Below are positions 25,522 through 33,442 of a DNA stretch of 55,283 nt, in pieces. Source of the DNA: Oscillospiraceae bacterium (GTDB taxonomy: Bacteria > Bacillota > Clostridia > Oscillospirales > Oscillospiraceae); assembly GCA_009780235.1 (NCBI GenBank), contig WRAK01000015.1:1-55283 (forward strand), in the 5' to 3' direction. Made by a program: the position numbers and the translations under genes. The notes under the pieces are model-generated. The model saw only the letters and a list, made by a program, of their open reading frames with translations. It made no database searches and was not told where the DNA came from. Positions within the stretch are counted from its first letter, which is position 1. Each line of letters opens with the position of its first letter.

Positions 25522-25553
25522 AACGGGGCAGAGGAATCTACCTCTGCCCCGTT
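25522..25553 (+). terminator. Hairpin between pilin and sortase genes
   Basis: A perfect 13-bp stem (AACGGGGCAGAGG with its complement) and a 6-base loop, without a T-run (TCGCACG follows). It could be a partial terminator or a 3'-end stabiliser giving more pilin mRNA than sortase mRNA. Confidence 0.6.
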
Positions 25554-25590
25554 CGCACGAAATGACATTATAAAAAGGAGGCCGCAAGTG

Positions 25591-26460
25591 ATGAAAAAAA
25601 TACTGCCCATACTTCTTGTCATACTCATGATTCTCTTGGGTGTCGGCCTCTTGTTCTATCCCGACATCAGCACATGGTACAACTCCCGCGTCCACAGCGG
25701 CCTGATGCAGACCTTCGATGAAGAAGTGGCCGCTATGGACGATGAATACATCGCGGAACATTTTCGCCGCGCTGAGGCGTACAACGCCGCACTCAACGGC
25801 GGGTCGATTGAAGACCCTTTCGTCGTCGGTTCCGGGGCGGTATTGCCGCCTGCGCACTATTTGGAAACACTCAACGTAAACGGGATGATGGCGCAGATTG
25901 AAATCCCCATCATCGATGTCCACCTCCCCGTCTTCCACGGCACCGGTATGGCCGTTTTGGACAGAGGCGTGGGACATATTGAAGGCACCTCCTTCCCTAT
26001 CGGCGGGCAGGGTACGCACGCCGTACTCACCGGCCACTCCGGCCTCACGCATCACAGAATGTTTACCGATTTGGAAGAAATCGTCATCGGCGACCTCTTT
26101 TTTATCACCGTGCTCGACCGTAAATTAGCATATGAAGTGGACCAGATTATCGTTGTCTTGCCACATGAAATAGAATCTCTGCGCATCGCCCAAGATGCGG
26201 ATTATGTGACACTTATCACCTGCACGCCTTACGCCATCAATACGCACCGTCTGCTTATCCGCGGTGCAAGAATCCCCTATGAGCCGGGTATGATAGAGGA
26301 AATCGTTCCGGTGACGCGGGTGATTGACTGGCGGCTCGTGATTATCATCGTCATGGTTCTTATTTTCCTCTTTGTTTTCATCCTGTTCAAGCGGAGAGAG
26401 AAGAAAAAAGCGCGTGAACGGCGTGCGCAGAAAGAACAGAAAGAAAGGACGGGTGGTTAG
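25591..26460 (+). CDS. Class C sortase (pilus polymerase)
   Basis: A 289-residue membrane transpeptidase. It has an N-terminal helix, a lid segment with the class C motif DPF (SIEDPFVVG), the catalytic His in VLTGHSG, Cys211 in TLITCTPY, the Arg in RLLIRGAR, and a C-terminal helix followed by a long basic tail. It should polymerise the LPLTGG pilin. AGGAGG serves the ATG at 25591 or a GTG three bases earlier; I prefer ATG. It is followed with no gap by a second sortase gene. Confidence 0.92.
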   Translation: MKKILPILLVILMILLGVGLLFYPDISTWYNSRVHSGLMQTFDEEVAAMDDEYIAEHFRRAEAYNAALNGGSIEDPFVVGSGAVLPPAHYLETLNVNGMMAQIEIPIIDVHLPVFHGTGMAVLDRGVGHIEGTSFPIGGQGTHAVLTGHSGLTHHRMFTDLEEIVIGDLFFITVLDRKLAYEVDQIIVVLPHEIESLRIAQDADYVTLITCTPYAINTHRLLIRGARIPYEPGMIEEIVPVTRVIDWRLVIIIVMVLIFLFVFILFKRREKKKARERRAQKEQKERTGG

Positions 26461-27159
26461 ATGCGGAAAGTATTGATTGTACTCGCCCTGCTCATCTTGC
26501 TCGCAGGAATCGGCGTGTTTGTTTACCCGCATGTACAGCAGTTTCTGTATACCCGACACGCACGGGCCGTCATCGCCGACTTTGAGGAACGGCTGGAGGG
26601 CTACCGTGCCGAAAGCGAGGACGGTACACTCCGTTGGCTGAATGACATGATGGCGGAATACAACGAGCACCTGTATAAAACCGGTCAAGCGGGACTGGTA
26701 GATGCGTTTTCACTCACGCAGGTGAGCTTCAGCCTCCAAGAATTCGGGTTTGAGGAAGATATGATTGGATATATCTATATCCCCCGCATGAATATCGAGC
26801 TGCCGATTTACTTGGGCGCAAGTGAGGAGAACATGTACCGCGGGGCGGCGCATTTGACGCAGACTTCCCTGCCCGTGGGCGGAGAGAACCACAATGCCGT
26901 TATCGCCGCGCATCGCGGGTTTCGGAATGCCGCTATGTTCCGTGACATTGAGCTGTTGGAGCTTGGGGACGATATTTTTATCACCAATTTCTATCAGACG
27001 CTACGGTACCAAGTGGTGGAGACACGGATTATTATTCCGACGCAGGTAAATACGGTGCTGATTCAAAGCGGGCGGGATTTGGTGACCTTGGTTACTTGTC
27101 ATCCGTATCGGCATAATTTTCAGCGGTTTGTTGTTTTTGCGGAACGGGTGGAAGATTGA
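26461..27159 (+). CDS. Second sortase, class C-like without C-terminal helix
   Basis: A 232-residue sortase with an N-terminal anchor helix, catalytic His in VIAAHRGF, Cys213 in TLVTCHPY and Arg in NFQRFVVF. It starts directly after the stop of the first sortase. Unlike that enzyme it lacks the C-terminal membrane helix, and the lid region carries DAF (GLVDAFSL) in place of DPF. It may attach the adhesin or anchor the finished fibre to the wall; this division of labour is inference. A strong terminator follows. Confidence 0.9.
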   Translation: MRKVLIVLALLILLAGIGVFVYPHVQQFLYTRHARAVIADFEERLEGYRAESEDGTLRWLNDMMAEYNEHLYKTGQAGLVDAFSLTQVSFSLQEFGFEEDMIGYIYIPRMNIELPIYLGASEENMYRGAAHLTQTSLPVGGENHNAVIAAHRGFRNAAMFRDIELLELGDDIFITNFYQTLRYQVVETRIIIPTQVNTVLIQSGRDLVTLVTCHPYRHNFQRFVVFAERVED

Positions 27160-27164
27160 GATAG

Positions 27165-27205
27165 CGGAGTCGCTTGGGGATGAACCAAGCGGCTCCGTTT
27201 TTTTA
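27165..27205 (+). terminator. Terminator of the pilus locus
   Basis: A 13-bp arm CGGAGTCGCTTGG with CCAAGCGGCTCCG (one mismatch), followed by TTTTTTTATT. Confidence 0.9.
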
Positions 27206-27330
27206 TTATTACGTTGGGCTTGCCCTGCGGGGCGGTCTTACTTTGACTTTTCGTTCGTGGTAGGTTTAAAAGAGAACGTCCCTCCTCTGTTATGCGTAAG
27301 AATTCAAACAGAGCAGTCAGATAATACCCC

Positions 27331-27359
27331 TTGCGGCTCAAACATAAATATGATATGCT
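27331..27359 (+). promoter_or_regulatory. Promoter of the paired lipoprotein genes
   Basis: TTGCGG and TATGCT 17 bases apart, about 40 bases upstream of the first gene. The stretch before it (27211-27290) resembles a diverged start of the long dispersed repeat. Confidence 0.5.
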
Positions 27360-27397
27360 ACATATATTAATTTTAGCGTGGGAGGATATGTACGAAA

Positions 27398-28099
27398 ATG
27401 AAAAAGAAACTATTTGCTCTGCTGCTCGTCTTTGTGATGATGGCAACGCTCTTCGCAGGTTGCGGAGACCTGTTCGGTGACCGGCGGCCGGCTGAGACAC
27501 CGGATGCAGGAGATGTTACGCAAGCGGCGGGTGAGGCGAAACGCGGCAGTTGGGACGGTGATGTCTTCATCAGCGAATACCTCGGCCTGCAATTCACCCT
27601 GCCATCCGGTTGGGCTGCGGCATCGGACGAGGAAATGGCCGAAATCATGGGCATGGGTATAGATGTGATTGATGGTATGGATCTTTTCGGTTTGGATATG
27701 GATATTGGCGGCCTCATGGATGTCTTCGGTGTCATGAATGTTACCGATATGATGGCCTCCAGCCTGTTTACGGGTGCCAGCATTGATATCTCTTTCGAGC
27801 GGCTCATATTCCCGCATAACAGGATGTCGGAAGAAGAATACATAGAGTCGATGGCGGCGTCCATGGAGATGTTGGGCATGGATGACCTTAGCATGGAGAT
27901 TATCAATTTCCCCGGCACGACGAAAATCGGCGCATATGCGTGGTACTCTTATGGTATGGTGATGGAGTTTATGGGCGTAGAAATTTTCAGCCGCTACTTT
28001 ATCACAATTCAAGACGGGTTTTCTAGGACGATTACGATTACCTACGTTGAGGGTTCGGAGACAGTAGAGGAAATTTTGGAGATGTTTAGTGCGCTGTAA
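27398..28099 (+). CDS. Predicted lipoprotein, tandem copy A
   Basis: A 233-residue lipoprotein (lipobox LFAGC) with a Pro/Thr-rich linker and a domain opening RGSWDGDVFISEYLGLQFTLPSGW. The next gene and the gene at 52461-53030 share this opening (W-DGD-x-F, then F-x-PSG), so the window holds three members. The domain is rich in methionine and acidic residues and resembles secreted beta-rich domains that start with a W-x-G-x-x-Y/F pattern. GGGAGGATATGTACGAAA precedes the ATG and is nearly repeated before the next gene, so the duplication includes the leader. Confidence 0.8.
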   Translation: MKKKLFALLLVFVMMATLFAGCGDLFGDRRPAETPDAGDVTQAAGEAKRGSWDGDVFISEYLGLQFTLPSGWAAASDEEMAEIMGMGIDVIDGMDLFGLDMDIGGLMDVFGVMNVTDMMASSLFTGASIDISFERLIFPHNRMSEEEYIESMAASMEMLGMDDLSMEIINFPGTTKIGAYAWYSYGMVMEFMGVEIFSRYFITIQDGFSRTITITYVEGSETVEEILEMFSAL

Positions 28100-28126
28100 T
28101 AATCGCCGGAGAGGATATATACGAAA

Positions 28127-28849
28127 ATGAAAAAGAGACTACTTGCTCTACTGCTCGTCTTTGTGATGATGGTATCACTACTCACGGGTTGTGCAGATAT
28201 GTTCGGCAATCTGTTTCGGCGGCCTGCGGAAACACCGATGCCGCAAGAGACAGTTGAACCCGAAGAAACGTCTGTGCCGACCTCGGAAGCAAACGTTCAA
28301 AGGGACGGGTTCCCACAGCGCGGCAGTTGGGACGGCGATGTCTTCACCAGCGAATACCTCGGTCTGCAATTTACCATGCCGTCCGGCTGGGTGGCAGTCA
28401 CGGACGAAGAGCTTGCCGATGCTATGGGTATTGGCTTTGAGTTTATGGAGCGGGAAACCGACTATCACGACCTCATGGAGCTTTTCGGGCTTTTGGCTGT
28501 AATTGAAATGGGGGCTGCCTGTATGTTTACCGGCGGGAATATCAACATCACCTTTGAGCGATTGACTTTCCCCCAAAACAGGTTGACCGCGGAAGAATAT
28601 ATTGCATTGTCGTCGGAGACTGTTGCAGAGATGATGGGTTCGGAGATTACATATATCTTCCCCGACGCGACAAGAATCGGCGCATATGACTGGTATTCCT
28701 ACAGCTATGTGATGGATATGTTCGGCATGGACGTGTTCGGACGGCAGTTTGTCTCAATTGAAAACGGCTTTGCACGGATTATTACGATTACATCCTTCGA
28801 CGGAATAGAGTCGGTGGACGATGTGCTGGCAATGTTTGATGCGTTGTAG
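28127..28849 (+). CDS. Predicted lipoprotein, tandem copy B
   Basis: A 240-residue lipoprotein (lipobox LLTGC), clearly a paralogue of the preceding gene: MKKRLLALLLVFVMMVS start, RGSWDGDVFTSEYLGLQFTM, a central TFERLTFPQNRLTAEEYI and the ending MFDAL. The two genes are 27 bases apart with matching ribosome sites. Function unknown; the protein should be exposed on the outer membrane face. Confidence 0.8.
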   Translation: MKKRLLALLLVFVMMVSLLTGCADMFGNLFRRPAETPMPQETVEPEETSVPTSEANVQRDGFPQRGSWDGDVFTSEYLGLQFTMPSGWVAVTDEELADAMGIGFEFMERETDYHDLMELFGLLAVIEMGAACMFTGGNINITFERLTFPQNRLTAEEYIALSSETVAEMMGSEITYIFPDATRIGAYDWYSYSYVMDMFGMDVFGRQFVSIENGFARIITITSFDGIESVDDVLAMFDAL

Positions 28850-28868
28850 GGTTTGGATGGAATAGAGA

Positions 28869-28898
28869 AGAGCGGCTCATAGGAGCCGCTCTTTTTTT
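28869..28898 (+). terminator. Terminator of the lipoprotein pair
   Basis: A 10-bp stem AGAGCGGCTC/GAGCCGCTCT, then TTTTTTT on the plus strand. It lies between convergent genes. Confidence 0.85.
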
Positions 28899-28914
28899 CG
28901 TATGGTTGTTGTAA

Positions 28915-30756
28915 CTAATTCTCTTCCGGCAAAAAATCGCCCAAATCCGTCTCCTGGCGCAGCATCATTGCCGTGTAGAGCGTATGATACTTCCCTCTCG
29001 CTGCCATGAGTTGCTCATGCGTCCCCTGCTCTACAATCTTGCCTTCTTCCACTACCAAAATCACATCCGCGTGGCGAATTGTGCTCAACCTGTGGGCAAT
29101 AATAAAGCTGGTGCGGCCTTGCAGGATGTGGCTGATAGCCGCTTGGATGAGACCTTCCGTTTCTGTGTCGATAGAGCTTGTGGCCTCGTCCAGCACGAAA
29201 ATGGGCGGGTTCGCCAACACGGCACGGGCGAAGGAGATGAGTTGCTTTTCACCCGTAGAGAGACGGTCACCGCCCTCGCCTACTTGGGTGTTGTAGCCGT
29301 CTTCCAGCTTCTCTACAACATGGTCAGCGGAGACCAATTTTGCGGCGGCGATAACTTCTTCATCCGTAGCATCGAGCTTGCCGTAACGGATGTTCTCCAT
29401 GACGGTTCCGGAAAAGAGGTGCGGGTTTTGCAACACATAGCCCAAGCGGGATTGGAGCCAGAGGAGACTGCGCTCTTTGTAATCCTTGCCGTCGATGCGC
29501 ACTTCGCCGCGGGTGGGTTCGAGGAAACGGCAGGCGAGGTTAACGAGGGTACTCTTCCCCGCCCCGGTACGGCCTACGATGGCGACCGTGGTACCTGCGG
29601 GGATGTCGAGGTTGAAGTCTTCCAGCACATATTCGTCGCCGTCGGGGTACATGAACCAGATGTCCTTGAAGGTGACATGACCCTGAATCGGCTCCCAGTT
29701 TTCACGTTTTGGGGTGAAGATGTCGCCATATTTGGCTTCGACTTCGGGGGCGTCTGTAATCATCTGCTCCTGCCCCAGCAAATCCGTGACACGCTCGATG
29801 TTGACTTGGGCGGCGATGAAGTCGGAAAAACGGCGAGCCAGTTGCTGGACGGGTTCCAATATAACCAGCGTGTAGGACAGGAAGACGGACAAGGTGCCGA
29901 TTAATACGAGGTCATCCAAGACCAACACGCCGCCGTAGAACAGTACCAATGCCGTAGCAAGGGAGCCGACCAGCACCAGCATGGGGGCAAACACGGCCGT
30001 GAGGCGGGTTGAGCGCATACTCGCCTTGTAAAACTCCTCTGTCACACCGGAGAATTCGTCGGCGATTTTGTCTTCGATGACCAATGTTTTCGTCGTCTTC
30101 GCCCCGGTGATACCCTCGTTGTACATGCCTGTGATTTTGGCGTTGACGGAGCGGATTTCTCGGTTGACTTTGAGGAGTTTATTCTTAAAGAAGAAGCTAA
30201 TCATCGCAATAATCGGTACCAAGACAATCACAATCAGAGCCAGCCGCCAGTCCAGGATGAGCATGGCGATGATGACGCCGGACATGTAAATCAAATCCCA
30301 GAAGAAGCTGATAATCCCCCAGGCCACCGTGCCGCTGATGCGGTCTGTGTCGCTCATGACGCGGGCGAGGATATAGCCTACCGGGGTCTGGTTGTAGTAG
30401 GTTAAGGAGAGTTTTTGCAGATGTGTGAAACAGGCAATTTTCATCTGCCGCCCCATCTCCATCTCGACCACCATACATTGGCGGAAATAGAGGATGATGA
30501 GGATGCCCTGAAACGTCAGCACAGCGGCATAGGTCAGGCCGAATGCGGCGAGGCCGTCTGTTGTTTCGAGGACGATGAAGCTATCCACGGCATATCTGGT
30601 GAAAAGCGGGATGATAACATCGACCACGGCTGAGAAGAAAATCAGAGACATGGCGAACAGGAACCTGTACCGCACAGGGCGGAGGAAAGGCCAGAGTTTT
30701 TTCCATGTGGCGACGCTGAACTTTTGGGGTGCGCTTACGTCGTATCGGTCGTTCAT
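28915..30756 (-). CDS. ABC exporter, half-transporter with intact catalytic site
   Basis: A 613-residue ABC half-exporter: six membrane helices (about 30-320), then an ATPase domain with Walker A GRTGAGKST, Q-loop, signature LSTGEKQ and Walker B IFVLDEATSSID with the catalytic Glu, and the H-switch IIAHRLST. The signature departs from LSGGQ. Its ATG overlaps the stop of the upstream half-transporter, which has the reverse pattern, so the two form a heterodimer of the BmrCD / TM287-288 type. Such exporters pump drugs or lipids out of the cell; the substrate here is unknown. Confidence 0.93.
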   Translation of the reverse strand: MNDRYDVSAPQKFSVATWKKLWPFLRPVRYRFLFAMSLIFFSAVVDVIIPLFTRYAVDSFIVLETTDGLAAFGLTYAAVLTFQGILIILYFRQCMVVEMEMGRQMKIACFTHLQKLSLTYYNQTPVGYILARVMSDTDRISGTVAWGIISFFWDLIYMSGVIIAMLILDWRLALIVIVLVPIIAMISFFFKNKLLKVNREIRSVNAKITGMYNEGITGAKTTKTLVIEDKIADEFSGVTEEFYKASMRSTRLTAVFAPMLVLVGSLATALVLFYGGVLVLDDLVLIGTLSVFLSYTLVILEPVQQLARRFSDFIAAQVNIERVTDLLGQEQMITDAPEVEAKYGDIFTPKRENWEPIQGHVTFKDIWFMYPDGDEYVLEDFNLDIPAGTTVAIVGRTGAGKSTLVNLACRFLEPTRGEVRIDGKDYKERSLLWLQSRLGYVLQNPHLFSGTVMENIRYGKLDATDEEVIAAAKLVSADHVVEKLEDGYNTQVGEGGDRLSTGEKQLISFARAVLANPPIFVLDEATSSIDTETEGLIQAAISHILQGRTSFIIAHRLSTIRHADVILVVEEGKIVEQGTHEQLMAARGKYHTLYTAMMLRQETDLGDFLPEEN

Positions 30757-32582
30757 GATTTCCCCCCCTCTCCCGCTTCGCTTTGGAGTTTGTAGACACG
30801 GCTGTAGATACCGTCTTGTGCGAGTAGTGTTTTATGGTCGCCGAGTTCTGCTTGACGGCCGCCGTCCAGTACCAAAATTTGATCGGCGTGCATAAGGGTG
30901 GAGACCCTGTGGCTGATGAGGATAACGGTTGCACCGCCTGTATTCTCCCGCAGGGCGGCTTGGATTTTGGCATCCGTTTCCATGTCCACGGCGGAGAGGG
31001 AGTCATCGAAAATCATGATGGGCGCGTCTATGAGTAAAGTGCGGGCGATGGCGACACGTTGTTTTTGGCCGCCGGAGAGTGTCACGCCCCGCTCGCCGAC
31101 GATGGTGTCGTACCCTTTGGCAAAGCCGAGGATGTTCTCGTCCACATCCGCCACACGGGCGACACGGCGGATGTCCCGCAGGTCGGCTTTATCACGCGTG
31201 ATAGCTATATTTTCGCCTATGGTTTTGGAGAAGAGGAAAGGTTCTTGGAGTACGAGCCCTACCTGGCGTCTGAGGTAGTGGCGGTCGATGTTTCGGATGT
31301 CCGTGCCGCCAATGGTGATTTTGCCGTGGTCCGGTTCTAAGTCGTAAAGGCGGGTGAGCAGGTATGTAATGGTACTCTTGCCTGACCCCGTGCCGCCGAG
31401 GACACCGAACACGGTGCCTTTCGGGATGGTGAAGTTGAGGTCATGCAGCACTTCGGCGGCCCTGTAGGCAAAAGTCACATGGTCAAAGACGATGTCCGCC
31501 GCTAAGACGGGACAGGGGGCACCCTCGGAGCTTGCGTTGGAATGCGGGGCGTCGGGGACGCCGCCCCCTACATCTTCCGGCTCAGCGTTTAAGATGTCGA
31601 GGAGACGGGTGGCGGAGACACTGGCTTGGCTCATTTCCGAAAGTGTCCGCCCCAAGTTGCGGACGGGCCAGGTGAGGATTTGACTGTAACTGATGAAGGC
31701 AATCAACGCGCCCAAGGTCATATTGCCCTGTACGGTGAGGTAGGTACCGAAGATGACAACGCCCATGGTCTGCATCCCCGTGACAATGTCGCCGATGCCC
31801 CAGTAGGCACCCATGAGGTAGCCAAGGTCAATCCACGCCTTGGCAAACAGGTTGTTTTTCTCGTGGAATTTTTCCAACTCGAACTGTTCCCGCCCGAAAG
31901 CTTTGACGACCCGCACACCGGTGAGGTTCTCCTGCACGCGCACCATGAGAACACCCTCGGCTACATCGGCCTTGTGGAACTTTTTGCCGATGCGGCCGTA
32001 AAAGAGCATGGAGTAACACACGATGATGGGGACAAAGGCGAACGCGAACAAGGCAAGCGGCACGTTCATTGTGAACATCAGCACCGTGGCCGTTACGATG
32101 AGCACGAGGGTACGCACCACATCCACCAACTGCATGGACAAGAAATTGTGCAGGGTCTCTACATCTGAGGTGCAGCGTTGGATGATATCGCCTGTCAGGG
32201 TCTCGGTATGCCATTTGAACGGCAGCTTTTGGACGTGGGAAAACAGGGTATTCCGCAGACTGCGAATCACCTGTTCCGTCCCCCGTCCGACGCCCAGACG
32301 GGAGATATAGCTGAATACGCCGCCGAGGGCGACGAAGCCAAGGATGACCAATGCGGCATAAATGAGTGCCGTCATTGGCTCTAAGTCATAAAAGAACCGC
32401 AGCCATGACGGGAGCACGTTCCGGTCGCCGTCGATGATGCCGTCCACGGTGAAGCGCACGACTTGCGGGGCGAGGAACATGAGTATGATATTAACGGCGG
32501 TGGCGATGGACGCCACGATAAAATACCGCTTGCGACCAGGAAAGAAACGGCCGAAGATGCGGAATGCGGTTAGTGTTTTCAT
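30753..32582 (-). CDS. ABC exporter, half-transporter with degenerate catalytic site
   Basis: A 609-residue partner of the gene at 28915-30756. After six membrane helices the ATPase domain has Walker A GGTGSGKST, canonical signature LSGGQKQR, and Walker B IMIFDDSLSAVD, in which the catalytic Glu is Asp. Together with the partner this gives one working and one degenerate ATP site, as known for heterodimeric exporters. In the linker before the ATPase domain, residues about 338-346 (VGGGVPDAP) are encoded by a palindromic repeat arm that also occurs between genes and in coaE. The ribosome site is weak. Confidence 0.93.
   Translation of the reverse strand: MKTLTAFRIFGRFFPGRKRYFIVASIATAVNIILMFLAPQVVRFTVDGIIDGDRNVLPSWLRFFYDLEPMTALIYAALVILGFVALGGVFSYISRLGVGRGTEQVIRSLRNTLFSHVQKLPFKWHTETLTGDIIQRCTSDVETLHNFLSMQLVDVVRTLVLIVTATVLMFTMNVPLALFAFAFVPIIVCYSMLFYGRIGKKFHKADVAEGVLMVRVQENLTGVRVVKAFGREQFELEKFHEKNNLFAKAWIDLGYLMGAYWGIGDIVTGMQTMGVVIFGTYLTVQGNMTLGALIAFISYSQILTWPVRNLGRTLSEMSQASVSATRLLDILNAEPEDVGGGVPDAPHSNASSEGAPCPVLAADIVFDHVTFAYRAAEVLHDLNFTIPKGTVFGVLGGTGSGKSTITYLLTRLYDLEPDHGKITIGGTDIRNIDRHYLRRQVGLVLQEPFLFSKTIGENIAITRDKADLRDIRRVARVADVDENILGFAKGYDTIVGERGVTLSGGQKQRVAIARTLLIDAPIMIFDDSLSAVDMETDAKIQAALRENTGGATVILISHRVSTLMHADQILVLDGGRQAELGDHKTLLAQDGIYSRVYKLQSEAGEGGKS
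31546..31571 (-). repeat. Palindromic arm inside the ABC transporter gene
   Basis: Reads GTAGGGGGCGGCGTC-CCC-GACGCCCC in the coding strand, translated VGGGVPDAP. One base different from the copy in coaE, in the same frame and orientation. Confidence 0.88.
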
Positions 32583-32619
32583 GGTTCTATTGTGCCATAG
32601 ATTGGGGGAGAAAGCAACA

Positions 32620-32651
32620 AGTGGAAACTTTTTTCAAAAAAGTTTCCACTG
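32620..32651 (-). terminator. Hairpin after the lipoprotein gene
   Basis: GTGGAAACTTTTTT pairs with AAAAAAGTTTCCAC around a short loop. On the minus strand TTGTTGCTTTC follows, so it is a plausible terminator for 32674-33201. Confidence 0.55.
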
Positions 32652-32673
32652 CGTATAGAGTGCCTATTTAAAT

Positions 32674-33201
32674 TTAGTTATTAAAATCAAAATTTAAAAT
32701 ACTTTTCAGCGTCTCAAAAAGTGCGTGTTCATCCGCTGACCTATCGAGAACGCTTACACTATCTAATTCAAGCAGGGCCCTGCTATAAGCGGCCATTGGA
32801 GTTTGTTCCCCATTTGCCCATGCGGCGTTCATTGTCTCGGCCATAAACATAATAGTATTCACCTGAACAGCATCGTCTGTCATCGCCAAGGCTTGCAGCC
32901 AAACGTGCGGGTCGTTTTGGAAGCGGGAAATAATGAGCACATTATCAAATCCGCTGTCATCCTCAAAAAAATTATTGAACGTAGTTGCGAAAGACTCCAG
33001 AGTTTCTGCTGACGGGCCTTCCGCTTGCGGAACTTCCGTTTCTTCGGGTTCTTCTACTATTTCTTCCGGTTCATACACCTCGTTGTTCGGCGTTTCTTCG
33101 ACCTCCGCTTCGATAGGGAGTTCTTCTGTTTCTCCTCCCCCGCAGGCCGACATAGCAAATACGAGCATCAAAACCAAACACAAAACCAATAGCTTTTTCA
33201 T
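32674..33201 (-). CDS. Predicted lipoprotein, unknown function
   Basis: A 175-residue lipoprotein: signal MKKLLVLCLVLMLVFAMSAC (Cys20), three glycines, a strongly acidic linker of about 35 residues rich in Glu and Pro, and a small helical domain of about 110 residues with no recognised motif. The ATG at 33201 has AAAAGGA upstream; the longer frame starting at 33237 lacks a site. It is divergent from the P-type ATPase gene, with a 20-bp palindrome in between. Confidence 0.78.
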   Translation of the reverse strand: MKKLLVLCLVLMLVFAMSACGGGETEELPIEAEVEETPNNEVYEPEEIVEEPEETEVPQAEGPSAETLESFATTFNNFFEDDSGFDNVLIISRFQNDPHVWLQALAMTDDAVQVNTIMFMAETMNAAWANGEQTPMAAYSRALLELDSVSVLDRSADEHALFETLKSILNFDFNN

Positions 33202-33252
33202 TATCCAACATCCTTTTCTTATGTTTTTCATCGTCAAACGAAAACGATAGAA

Positions 33253-33272
33253 GACATTATATATATAATGTC
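33253..33272. promoter_or_regulatory. Perfect 20-bp palindrome in a divergent intergenic region
   Basis: GACATTATATATATAATGTC is an exact palindrome between the lipoprotein gene (minus) and the P-type ATPase gene (plus). It overlaps a TATAAT on the minus strand. It could be an operator for a dimeric regulator; which one is unknown. Confidence 0.45.
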
Positions 33273-33397
33273 AAGTGTTTTTTCACTAAACCTTGCACAA
33301 AAGTGAAAATTTGCAGAGACAATTTATTCTTACCTTTATTTTTATACCCACCTCACACAAATTTTACAAATCTCCTATACCCACAACACCGAATCTG

Positions 33398-33406
33398 TGC
33401 TACAAT
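33398..33406 (+). promoter_or_regulatory. Extended -10 promoter of the P-type ATPase gene
   Basis: TGC followed by TACAAT, an extended -10, 37 bases before the GTG start; no good -35 is seen. Confidence 0.4.
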
Positions 33407-33442
33407 ACAATTTGGAAGAAATTGGTCTGTCGAGGTGAAACC

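Noticed and set aside
33293-33442. Longer start for the P-type ATPase
   Set aside because: The 50 extra codons lie in AT-rich leader containing the promoter, and family members start near the chosen GTG.
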